Part shown: positions 1-4,963 of the stretch, piece after piece
How positions within the stretch are numbered: the first letter of the stretch is position 1
How the letters are laid out: each line of letters starts with the position of its first letter
Source of the DNA: Atribacterota bacterium
GTDB taxonomy: Bacteria > Atribacterota > Phoenicimicrobiia > Phoenicimicrobiales > Phoenicimicrobiaceae
Direction: 5' to 3'
DNA: 7,369 bases
NCBI GenBank assembly: GCA_030599445.1
Contig: JAUVOA010000071.1
Coordinates: 1 to 7,369, forward strand
The notes under the pieces: generated by a model
Databases searched by the model: none
Told to the model about the DNA's origin: nothing
The model's input: the letters and a program-made list of their open reading frames with translations, nothing else
Position numbers and translations under genes: made by a program

Positions 1-726
1 ATGAAAAAAAATGGTTTAATAATCGCAATAGATGGCCCTGCTGCTGTGGGTAAAAGCACTATGGGTAAATTAATTGCCTGGGAATTGGACTTTTTATACA
101 TTGATACAGGAGCAATTTACAGGGCAATAACCTGGAAGGTTTTAAAAAATAATCTTAATATAAACGACGAAGATATGATTTCCAATATGGTTTCAGATAC
201 TTGTATAACTATAGAGAGAGCAAATAGCAAGAGCCTAAATGATTATTATCACATTTTTGTTGATGGAGAAGATGTGACTGAGGAAATACGCAATCCCAAG
301 ATTGACCAAAATGTTTCTCAGATAGCAAGGTTGCCTAAAATTAGAAAACAATTAATTTATCTACAGAAAAAATTAGCTGAAAAAGGGAATATTATAATGG
401 AAGGTAGAGACATAGGTTCGGTAATTTTACCGCAGGCAAACATAAAATTCTATTTCACTGCTTCTGAGGAAGAGAGAATTAAAAGAAGGTATAAAGAATT
501 AATAGATAAAGGTTATAGTATAGATTACGAAGTAGTTAAAAAACAGATAATACAGAGGGATAAAATTGACAGTAAGAGAAAATATGCCCCTTTGATCAAG
601 GCAAAAGATGCTATTCTTATAGATTCTACAGAAAAAAGCATTGAGGAAGTTAAGGATATAATTTTAAAGATAATAAAAAAATATAGAGAATACAGGAAAA
701 AACAAATTGAAAATAATATTATCTAA
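1..726 (+). CDS. cmk: Cytidylate kinase (CMP/dCMP kinase)
   Basis: Phosphorylates CMP and dCMP with ATP to the diphosphates in the cytosol, feeding RNA, DNA and phospholipid precursor pools. The 241-residue protein has the P-loop GPAAVGKST at 12-20, the DTGAIYRA segment at 35-42 after it, the DVTEEIR motif at 91-97 of the CMP-binding domain, EGRDIG at 134-139, and the lid-type RDKIDSKR-APL segment at 186-198. All of these are expected in bacterial Cmk. It is slightly longer than the usual 220-230 residues because of a lysine-rich C-terminal tail. The window opens on its ATG, so its ribosome site and promoter are not visible; the ATG is favoured because the P-loop lies at the usual distance from the N terminus. 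Its last 20 bases overlap ispH, implying one transcript. Identification is firm; only the start is limited by the window edge. Confidence 0.96.
   Translation: MKKNGLIIAIDGPAAVGKSTMGKLIAWELDFLYIDTGAIYRAITWKVLKNNLNINDEDMISNMVSDTCITIERANSKSLNDYYHIFVDGEDVTEEIRNPKIDQNVSQIARLPKIRKQLIYLQKKLAEKGNIIMEGRDIGSVILPQANIKFYFTASEEERIKRRYKELIDKGYSIDYEVVKKQIIQRDKIDSKRKYAPLIKAKDAILIDSTEKSIEEVKDIILKIIKKYREYRKKQIENNII
694..697 (+). promoter_or_regulatory. Ribosome binding site for the ispH TTG start
   Basis: AGGA lies 9 nt before the TTG at 707, inside the cmk coding sequence. It supports the non-ATG start: the next ATG, at 731, would remove the first beta strand that precedes the GFC iron-sulfur motif. Confidence 0.6.
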
Positions 727-1549
727 AAAAATGGGATTTTGTTTTGGAGTCAAAAAATCTGTAAACTTAGCCAAAAATGTCTTAAAAGCAAGAAGAGATA
801 ACCTGTATATGCTGGGTTCAATAATAAATAATCCTCAAGTTATAGAATATTTTACAAAAAATGGAATAAAGATAGCAGATAATTTAGATGAAGTTCCGGG
901 AAAAAGCACGGTTATCACCAGGGCGCATGGTATTTCTCCTACAATGCTCAAAAAAGCTTACCAAAAAAAACTATCGGTAGTTGATACTACCTGTCCATAT
1001 GTTAAAAAAGTACAAAAGATAGCTAAAAACTTAAAAGAAGAAAACTATTTTATAGTTATCTATGGAGATAAAAAACATCCTGAAATATTAAGTTTATTGG
1101 ATACGATTCAAAATAATGCTCTAGTGATAAATTCAATTCCTGATGCAGAGAAGATAACCATAAAGAAAAAAATTGGTTTTATATCCCAAACTACCAAAAA
1201 TATTTATGATTTTTATAAATTATCGTCTGCACTATTAAACAAAGCCGAGGAATTAAGGATATTTAATACTATATGTAAATCTACCACCGAAAGACAAAAA
1301 AGCACACTTGAGTTGGCAAAAGAAGTAGATGTGATGCTGGTAATCGGAGGGAAGGAAAGCGCTAATACAACTCGATTGGCCGAAATAGGTAAGAATCAGG
1401 GAGTAAAGACTTATCATATTGAAACAAAAAACCAAATAAAATATAAATGGTTCCATCCTGAAGATAAAGTTGGAATTACCAGTGGTGCCTCTACTCCTGA
1501 TTGGGTAACTAATGAAGTTATTGATAAACTTAAAGAATGGTACGGTTAA
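707..1549 (+). CDS. ispH: 4-hydroxy-3-methylbut-2-enyl diphosphate reductase
   Basis: Last enzyme of the MEP (non-mevalonate) isoprenoid pathway; it reduces HMBPP to IPP and DMAPP with a [4Fe-4S] cluster. The 280-residue protein carries the three cluster cysteines at C12 (GFCFGV), C96 (DTTCPYV) and C190 (NTICKST). Other active-site residues match E. coli IspH: H74 (RAHG), H124 and E126 (KHPE), Q161-T162-T163, S218 and N220 (ESANT), and S262 (GASTPD). The position equivalent to E. coli H41 is N41 (IINNPQV), which is unusual. No S1-domain fusion is present, and the length is at the short end of the family. The start is TTG with AGGA upstream, giving the typical MKIIL N terminus. It overlaps cmk by 20 nt, so translational coupling is likely. 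Its stop shares bases with that of the converging rpmB. Confidence 0.96.
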   Translation: MKIILSKKMGFCFGVKKSVNLAKNVLKARRDNLYMLGSIINNPQVIEYFTKNGIKIADNLDEVPGKSTVITRAHGISPTMLKKAYQKKLSVVDTTCPYVKKVQKIAKNLKEENYFIVIYGDKKHPEILSLLDTIQNNALVINSIPDAEKITIKKKIGFISQTTKNIYDFYKLSSALLNKAEELRIFNTICKSTTERQKSTLELAKEVDVMLVIGGKESANTTRLAEIGKNQGVKTYHIETKNQIKYKWFHPEDKVGITSGASTPDWVTNEVIDKLKEWYG

Positions 1550-1734
1550 GAACTTTTATTTACTTTGCCGGCTTTTAAGCATTTTGTACAGACATTAATT
1601 CTTTTTACGGTATTATCAACATTTACTTTTATTTTTTGAATATTGGGATGCCACATTCTTTTAGTAACTCTATGTGAATGGCTTATTTTATTTCCAAATT
1701 GTGGACCTTTACCACAAACATCACATTTTGGCAT
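1546..1734 (-). CDS. rpmB: Large ribosomal subunit protein bL28, zinc-binding form
   Basis: Small basic protein of the 50S ribosomal subunit. The 62-residue product MPKCDVCGKGPQFGN... has two CxxC pairs, C4/C7 and C49/C52, which mark the zinc-ribbon (C+) form of bL28. The HSHRVTKRMWHPNIQ segment at 19-33 is the family core. The reading frame is open further upstream to an ATG at 1782, but the ATG at 1734 is chosen for two reasons: a full AGGAGG lies 9 nt before it, and MPK-C-x-x-C is the standard bL28 N terminus. It is transcribed alone, against ispH, and the two stops overlap at 1546-1549. A good candidate promoter lies upstream at 1781-1810. The presence of the C+ form says little about zinc regulation without knowing whether a C- paralogue exists elsewhere. 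Confidence 0.96.
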   Translation of the reverse strand: MPKCDVCGKGPQFGNKISHSHRVTKRMWHPNIQKIKVNVDNTVKRINVCTKCLKAGKVNKSS

Positions 1735-1743
1735 TATATATTT

Positions 1744-1749
1744 CCTCCT
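1744..1749 (-). promoter_or_regulatory. Ribosome binding site of rpmB
   Basis: On the minus strand this reads AGGAGG, 9 nt before the ATG at 1734. It decides the rpmB start over the upstream in-frame ATG at 1782. Confidence 0.85.
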
Positions 1750-1780
1750 GTAAAATGTAAAAAAATGTTTAACAGTAGAC

Positions 1781-1810
1781 ATTTTATCATATTATATAAA
1801 GTCTTGGCAA
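1781..1810 (-). promoter_or_regulatory. Candidate sigma-70-type promoter of rpmB
   Basis: Minus strand: TTGCCA (1805-1810) and TAAAAT (1781-1786) are separated by 18 nt. The -10 is preceded by TG plus one base (extended -10). Transcription would begin about 1774, giving a leader of roughly 40 nt. Each hexamer has one mismatch or two to consensus. Position and orientation fit rpmB; not proven. Confidence 0.55.
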
Positions 1811-1836
1811 GTAATAATTTAAAATTTATAATATTT

Positions 1837-1914
1837 GGTTAGTTGGTTAGCTAGTTACCTGGTTAATTGGTTAAGGAAGCAGAAGCCAAATTTGTATCTC
1901 GTATCTCGTATAAA
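1837..1914 (+). repeat. Composite short tandem array, copy 1 (8-mers then 7-mers)
   Basis: Five 8-nt units occupy 1837-1876: GGTTAGTT, GGTTAGCT, AGTTACCT, GGTTAATT, GGTTAAGG. The last unit runs into two purine-rich 7-nt units at 1875-1888 (GGAAGCA, GAAGCCA). After a short AT spacer come three 7-nt units at 1894-1914 (GTATCTC twice, GTATAAA). The same order of three sub-arrays recurs at 2024-2121 and 2894-2992. There is no ORF here. Together with the next repeats it fills most of the 599-nt rpmB-rsmD gap. Confidence 0.85.
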
Positions 1915-1919
1915 ATACA

Positions 1920-2013
1920 GTAACAAGTAATATGTAATGAGTAATAAGATTAATTTCTGAAATTATAAGAATAGGTACTTATTACACGTTACTTATCACA
2001 TGTCACACATTAC
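1920..2013. repeat. Inverted pair of GTAAYNN heptamer arrays
   Basis: The left array, 1920-1947, has four 7-nt units: GTAACAA, GTAATAT, GTAATGA, GTAATAA. The right array, 1972-2013, has six units of the same family on the other strand, reading back as GTAATGT, GTGACAT, GTGATAA, GTAACGT, GTAATAA and GTACCTA. The arms face each other across about 24 nt and could pair imperfectly into a long hairpin. This heptamer family is not seen elsewhere in the window. Confidence 0.75.
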
Positions 2014-2023
2014 ATCACTCGCT

Positions 2024-2121
2024 GGTTAGGTGGTTACCTGGTTAATTGGTCAAGAAGATAGAGGCCATAATACAGGAGCCAAAAGATAAAATAGTATCGA
2101 GTATCGAGTATATAGTATAGT
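2024..2121 (+). repeat. Composite short tandem array, copy 2
   Basis: Four octamers at 2024-2055 (GGTTAGGT, GGTTACCT, GGTTAATT, GGTCAAGA) are followed by purine-rich heptamers at 2054-2088 (GAAGATA, GAGGCCA, TAATACA, GGAGCCA, AAAGATA). GTATCGA-type heptamers follow at 2094-2121 (GTATCGA twice, GTATATA, GTATAGT). The order and polarity are the same as in copies 1 and 3. Confidence 0.85.
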
Positions 2122-2162
2122 GAAGAAAAGGAAGACAGAATAGGAATTAAAATTTGGAAGTA

Positions 2163-2182
2163 GGGCGTATTGCTATACGCCC
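2163..2182. repeat. REP-like palindrome GGGCGTAT-TGCT-ATACGCCC
   Basis: A perfect 8-bp stem with a 4-nt loop, preceded by GTA. The GC-rich stem stands out from the AT-rich surroundings. It is similar in design to the GGGGCACAAT palindromes at 2242 and 4857. No U-run follows on either strand, so it is not a convincing terminator. It overlaps the candidate rsmD -35. Confidence 0.65.
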
Positions 2183-2198
2183 CAATAATCTATATAAA
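2170..2198 (+). promoter_or_regulatory. Weak candidate promoter toward rsmD
   Basis: TTGCTA (2170-2175), a 17-nt spacer and TATAAA (2193-2198). Hexamer matches are 4/6 and 5/6. The -35 lies in the right half of a palindrome. If used, the rsmD leader would be about 130 nt and include the second palindrome and the heptamer array. Chance matches of this quality are common in AT-rich DNA. Confidence 0.3.
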
Positions 2199-2241
2199 AC
2201 CGTAGGACAGCCGTCTCGTTTATCTGTGAATTAAAAAAGAA

Positions 2242-2261
2242 GGGCACAATTCATTGTGCCC
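2242..2261. repeat. REP-like palindrome GGGCACAAT-TC-ATTGTGCCC
   Basis: A perfect 9-bp inverted repeat around a TC centre, followed by CTAC. A near-identical copy lies at 4857-4884 in another gap, so this is a dispersed element and not a local accident. With the palindrome at 2163 it forms a pair about 60 nt apart, with GTA on the outer left and CTAC on the outer right, reminiscent of paired REP (REPIN) organisation. Confidence 0.75.
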
Positions 2262-2288
2262 CTACACTTAAATCCTAGTTTCTTTAAC

Positions 2289-2316
2289 GCGATACTCGAT
2301 ACATAATACGCGATAC
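2289..2316 (-). repeat. GTATCGN heptamer array before rsmD
   Basis: Four 7-nt units read on the minus strand as GTATCGC, GTATTAT, GTATCGA, GTATCGC, then GTTAAAGA. This parallels the array at 2965-2999 (GTATCGC twice, GTATCGA, GTATTGC, GTTAAGA) in the opposite orientation. It ends about 6 nt before the rsmD ribosome site, so it forms the end of the rsmD leader. Confidence 0.8.
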
Positions 2317-2333
2317 GAGTTAAGGGTGAAATT

Positions 2334-2891
2334 ATGAGAATTGTTGCTGGGAAAAACAAAGGTAATATATTAAAATCGCCCAAGGATTTATCTGTTCGTC
2401 CTACTTCTGAAAAGGTGAGAGAAGCTTTATTTGATATTTTGGGGACATCTATTGAGGAAATCTGTTTTTTAGATCTATTTGCAGGTACCGGTGCAGTAGG
2501 AATTGAAGCCTTAAGCAGGGGGGCAAAAAAAGTAATATTTATAGAAAAAGAGCTAAAATGCATAAAAATTATAAGAGAAAATTTAGAAAAGACTGAAAAC
2601 AGCCAAAATGCTGTAGTTTTCAAAATAGATTTTTTACCCGGTTTAAAATTATTAGCCAAAAAAAAATATCTGTTGGATTATATCTTTCTTGACCCCCCTT
2701 ACAATAGGGGACTGATAAATATTTCTTTATTAGAAATATCAAAATTGCCTATATTGAGAAAAAATGGTTTAGTGATTGCCCAACACTACAAAAAAGAAAA
2801 AGTTATGGAAAATTTGAATAATTTGAAGTTGTTTAATCAAAGAAGATACGGAGAATGCTATCTATCTTTTTATGAATATGTTAATATTTAA
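2334..2891 (+). CDS. rsmD: 16S rRNA (guanine(966)-N(2))-methyltransferase
   Basis: SAM-dependent methyltransferase that modifies G966 of 16S rRNA in the small subunit, near the P-site tRNA. The 185-residue protein begins MRIVAGKNKG, the family N terminus, followed by RPTSEKVREALF at 22-33. The SAM-binding motif I, DLFAGTGAVGIEALSRGA, is at 47-64, the acidic E71 at the end of strand 2 would contact the ribose, and the catalytic DPPY is at 120-123. Length is normal. The ribosome site AAGGGTG (2322-2328) sits only 5 nt from the ATG and directly follows a heptamer array. Downstream order with coaD and ylbL matches Bacillus ylbH-ylbI-ylbL. recG, often just upstream in Bacillota, is absent. Identification is firm. 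Confidence 0.95.
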   Translation: MRIVAGKNKGNILKSPKDLSVRPTSEKVREALFDILGTSIEEICFLDLFAGTGAVGIEALSRGAKKVIFIEKELKCIKIIRENLEKTENSQNAVVFKIDFLPGLKLLAKKKYLLDYIFLDPPYNRGLINISLLEISKLPILRKNGLVIAQHYKKEKVMENLNNLKLFNQRRYGECYLSFYEYVNI

Positions 2892-2893
2892 GT

Positions 2894-2992
2894 AGTTATC
2901 TAGTTAGTTGGTTGCCTGGTTAATTGGTTAAGAAAACAGAAGACAGAATACAGGAGTCAAATTCGTATCGCGTATCGCGTATCGAGTATTGC
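2894..2992 (+). repeat. Composite short tandem array, copy 3
   Basis: The clearest copy. Five octamers lie at 2894-2933 (AGTTATCT, AGTTAGTT, GGTTGCCT, GGTTAATT, GGTTAAGA). Four purine-rich heptamers follow at 2932-2959 (GAAAACA, GAAGACA, GAATACA, GGAGTCA). Four heptamers then lie at 2965-2992 (GTATCGC twice, GTATCGA, GTATTGC), and the element ends GTTAAGAAA. It begins within a few bases of the rsmD stop. Confidence 0.88.
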
Positions 2993-2993
2993 G

Positions 2994-3023
2994 TTAAGAA
3001 AAATAGCGGATATGGCATATAAT
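2994..3023 (+). promoter_or_regulatory. Candidate promoter of coaD
   Basis: A consensus -10 TATAAT (3018-3023) lies 18 nt after TTAAGA (2994-2999), a 4/6 match to -35. Transcription would start near 3030, placing the facing octamer arrays at 3025-3118 in the leader of coaD, just before its ribosome site. Confidence 0.4.
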
Positions 3024-3024
3024 T

Positions 3025-3118
3025 GATTAGTTAGTTACTTGGTTAATTGATTGTGGAATTAGTACATTAAAGATTGATCTTTAACTAATTAACCAACAAA
3101 CCAGTTAACTAACTAACC
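3025..3118. repeat. Facing octamer arrays (long hairpin) before coaD
   Basis: The left arm, 3025-3056, has four octamers (GATTAGTT, AGTTACTT, GGTTAATT, GATTGTGG). The right arm, 3079-3118, has five octamers on the other strand, reading back as GGTTAGTT, AGTTAACT, GGTTTGTT, GGTTAATT, AGTTAAAG. The arms are imperfect reverse complements around a loop of about 22 nt. The right arm ends 6 nt before the coaD AAGGAGG. The loop resembles those at 6413-6430 and 6595-6604 (GGAATTAGTA-type). Confidence 0.85.
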
Positions 3119-3124
3119 AAATTT

Positions 3125-3131
3125 AAGGAGG
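3125..3131 (+). promoter_or_regulatory. Ribosome binding site of coaD
   Basis: AAGGAGG, 5 nt before the ATG at 3137. This strong site immediately follows a predicted long hairpin, so its exposure could depend on that structure (inference). Confidence 0.8.
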
Positions 3132-3136
3132 AAAAA

Positions 3137-3625
3137 ATGAAAATAGCAGTTTATCCAGGAAGTTTTGATCCGGTAACTAATGGCCATCTAAATATTATTG
3201 AAAGAACCACAAAAATCTTTGATAAATTAATAGTAGCAGTAGCAATCGATTCTAAAAAATCAACTTTGTTTTCAGACCAAGAAAGAACAGATATAATAAA
3301 AGAGGCCACCAAGGATTTGGAAAATGTTAAAGTGCTGTCATTTTCCGGTTTATTAACTGATTTTGTGAGAAAAAATAATGCAAATATTATAATCAGAGGA
3401 ATGAGAGCCATCTCTGATTTTGAACATGAATCACAATTGGCTTTAATGAATAAAAGACTTGCTCCGGAAATTGAAACAATTTTTATGGTTACTTGCTCTA
3501 AGTATTCTTACTTAAATTCCAGCATAGTTAAAGAAATAGCGAGTTTAAATGGCAACATATCACAGTTGGTCCCGGAAATTGTAGAGAAAAAGTTAAATAC
3601 ATTATTTTTTAATAAAAAAGCTTAA
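3137..3625 (+). CDS. coaD: Pantetheine-phosphate adenylyltransferase (PPAT)
   Basis: Fourth step of coenzyme A synthesis from pantothenate: transfers AMP from ATP to 4'-phosphopantetheine, giving dephospho-CoA and pyrophosphate. The 162-residue protein is of normal size. It starts MKIAVYPGSFDPVTNGH, with the nucleotidyltransferase TNGH motif at 14-17. RGMRAISDFEHE at 87-98 is the bacterial PPAT signature, and SSIVKE at 128-133 is the ATP-binding ISSxxVKE-type motif. The start is set by a strong AAGGAGG. The enzyme is normally a hexamer in the cytosol. It sits between rsmD and ylbL as in Bacillus (ylbI), but separate repeat-filled gaps and a candidate promoter suggest it may be transcribed from its own start. 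Confidence 0.97.
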   Translation: MKIAVYPGSFDPVTNGHLNIIERTTKIFDKLIVAVAIDSKKSTLFSDQERTDIIKEATKDLENVKVLSFSGLLTDFVRKNNANIIIRGMRAISDFEHESQLALMNKRLAPEIETIFMVTCSKYSYLNSSIVKEIASLNGNISQLVPEIVEKKLNTLFFNKKA

Positions 3626-3636
3626 CAAATCAGTTT

Positions 3637-3666
3637 CTCTGTTAAGTAGACACTCGCTTAACAGGG
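3637..3666 (+). other. Hairpin after coaD, possible weak terminator
   Basis: CTGTTAAG (3639-3646) and CTTAACAG (3657-3664) are perfect reverse complements around a 10-nt loop, and G-U plus C-G pairs extend the stem to ten. The downstream sequence is GTTTAGCCGTATTT, not a clear U-run, so intrinsic termination is uncertain. It could instead be a processing or operator-like site in the coaD-ylbL gap. Confidence 0.4.
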
Positions 3667-3741
3667 TTTAGCCGTATTTATTAATGAAAATATTTATTAT
3701 TAAACTGGAGTAAAAATTTACCTGTATAATAAAGAGAAACA

Positions 3742-4734
3742 ATGTACTATTTCAAAAAATATTTTTTAATTATTATAATTACAGTTTTAATTTTGCTTAG
3801 TCTAATCCCTACTCCCTATGTCCTGGTAATCCCGGGGCAAGCCATTAGTCTTAGTGAAAATATTACGGTAGAAAACGGTGAAAAAGACGCTAAAGGCCAA
3901 TTTCTCCTAACCTCAACCGCCATAATAAAAGCAAATTTATTATTATATGTTTATGGTTTTTTTGATCCTAATATCGATTTAAGAAATAAGGATGATGAAA
4001 TATTATTGAGTATGGATAAAAAAGATTATATTAATATAATGGAAAAATTAATGCAGGAAAGCCAGATGATTTCCAAAATTGTAGCTCTAAGGAAGGCTGG
4101 ATATTCACCGGAAATATCCGGCCGAGGAATATTGATTAACGGAATATTGGATAACAGTCCGGTAAAGGATAAATTATTACCGGGTGATGTGATTGTAAAA
4201 ATAGATGAGCAACCTATTCATACTCTGGAAGAATTTTCAGAAATTGTAAGAGGTTATAATTCAAATCAAATTGTTAGAATTACTTTTTTAAGAAATAATA
4301 GTACTTATTCAACATTAATTCCTCTTATCGAACTTCCTGGTGCTGATAATGAAACAGAAAGAATAGGGATAGGTGTCTATGCTGATACTAAAGATCTTCA
4401 ATGCAGGTTCCCTTTAAAAATCGAAATAAATTTAGAAAAAATAAAGGGACCTTCTGCTGGTATGATGATTGCCTTAGAAGTATTGAATCAATTAACTGAA
4501 AATGATCTAAGCGGTAGTTTGTTGATCGCGGGCACCGGTAATTTAAGTATTAATGGGAGAATAACCGAAGTAGATGGGATTAAACAAAAAATAATATCTG
4601 CAAAAAAACAGAAAGCTGACGTATTTTTAGTGCCTCAAAAAAATTACTTAGAAGCTCTTAAATTCAGTCATGGTATTAGAATCATTCCGGTTGATGATTT
4701 TGATGATGCAATCATGAAATTAATAAAATTATAA
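3742..4734 (+). CDS. ylbL: Membrane-anchored PDZ-Lon serine protease (YlbL/SepM family)
   Basis: Predicted extracytoplasmic protease of peptidase family S16. Residues 7-22 form one hydrophobic N-terminal membrane anchor after MYYFKK. A PDZ domain spans roughly 123-196, with GRGILINGIL at 128-136 as the ligand-binding loop region. The C-terminal Lon protease domain spans about 222-330. Catalytic Ser238 (KGPSAGMM) and Lys281 (VDGIKQK) are 43 residues apart, as in E. coli Lon S679/K722, so the enzyme should be active. No ATPase domain is present. Relatives include B. subtilis YlbL, which helps clear the division inhibitor YneA after DNA damage, and streptococcal SepM, which trims a competence peptide; the substrate here is unknown. 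The ribosome site is weak (AAAGAG, 3731-3736). Position after rsmD-coaD matches Bacillus ylbL. Length of 330 is typical. Confidence 0.93.
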   Translation: MYYFKKYFLIIIITVLILLSLIPTPYVLVIPGQAISLSENITVENGEKDAKGQFLLTSTAIIKANLLLYVYGFFDPNIDLRNKDDEILLSMDKKDYINIMEKLMQESQMISKIVALRKAGYSPEISGRGILINGILDNSPVKDKLLPGDVIVKIDEQPIHTLEEFSEIVRGYNSNQIVRITFLRNNSTYSTLIPLIELPGADNETERIGIGVYADTKDLQCRFPLKIEINLEKIKGPSAGMMIALEVLNQLTENDLSGSLLIAGTGNLSINGRITEVDGIKQKIISAKKQKADVFLVPQKNYLEALKFSHGIRIIPVDDFDDAIMKLIKL

Positions 4735-4764
4735 AAATGAAAAATTATTATAGATGATAAAATA

Positions 4765-4945
4765 TGTTAGTTAGTTAACTGGTTACCTGGTTAGATAGTT
4801 GAGAAAATAAAAGATAGAAGCCGGGAAATAGAAATTAGGATAAATTCGTATCTTTTTTAGGGGCATAATTCATTGTGCCCCTAATTCTTTACTCTCTATT
4901 GCATTTTTTAAACAGTTAACCAACCAACTAGCTAACCAGCTAACT
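4765..4945. repeat. Composite array with facing octamers around a palindrome
   Basis: Left octamers at 4765-4804 (TGTTAGTT, AGTTAACT, GGTTACCT, GGTTAGAT, AGTTGAGA) lead into six 7-nt purine-rich units at 4803-4844 (GAAAATA, AAAGATA, GAAGCCG, GGAAATA, GAAATTA, GGATAAA), then TTCGTATC. The palindrome at 4857-4884 follows, then TCTATTGC. Reverse octamers lie at 4914-4945, reading back as AGTTAGCT, GGTTAGCT, AGTTGGTT, GGTTAACT. The outer arms are reverse complements, so the whole ylbL-tmcAL convergent gap could fold as one stem. It might serve as a bidirectional transcription barrier (inference). Confidence 0.85.
4857..4884. repeat. REP-like palindrome, second GGGGCACAAT copy
   Basis: Arms 4857-4869 and 4872-4884 form 13 pairs around a TC centre, with one G-T pair (GGGCATAAT against ATTGTGCCC). 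It matches the palindrome at 2242-2261 except for one base in the core and is better paired outside it. On the plus strand it is followed by AATTCTTT, a poor U-tract. It lies between the 3' ends of two convergent genes, so it could also end transcription from ylbL. Confidence 0.75.
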
Positions 4946-4963
4946 AATATGCTAACGACTAAT

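Noticed and set aside
1253..1456. Minus-strand open frame inside ispH
   Set aside because: A shadow of ispH with low-complexity composition and no supporting ribosome site.
1735..1782. Longer rpmB starting at the ATG at 1782
   Set aside because: The extra 16 residues are not part of bL28, and a strong AGGAGG points to the ATG at 1734. The extension also overlaps the candidate promoter.
1990..2006. DnaA box or iteron-type origin (TTATCACA)
   Set aside because: It lacks one base of the DnaA consensus TTATCCACA and is explained as part of the GTAAYNN heptamer array. No replication gene is adjacent.
1837..2121. CRISPR array
   Set aside because: Units are 7-8 nt and contiguous, with no 20-50 nt repeats separated by unique spacers, and no cas genes are present.
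2231..2659. Minus-strand open frame of 142 codons over the rsmD 5' half
   Set aside because: It lies opposite the well-supported rsmD and contains a dispersed palindrome and a heptamer array. It shows no family features.
3151..3411. Minus-strand open frame inside coaD
   Set aside because: A shadow of coaD; its hydrophobic translation follows from the AT-rich complement.
3725..3730. TATAAT as the ylbL promoter
   Set aside because: It lies only 11 nt before the ATG and would make the mRNA nearly leaderless. No -35 is found at proper spacing, and read-through from coaD is as likely.
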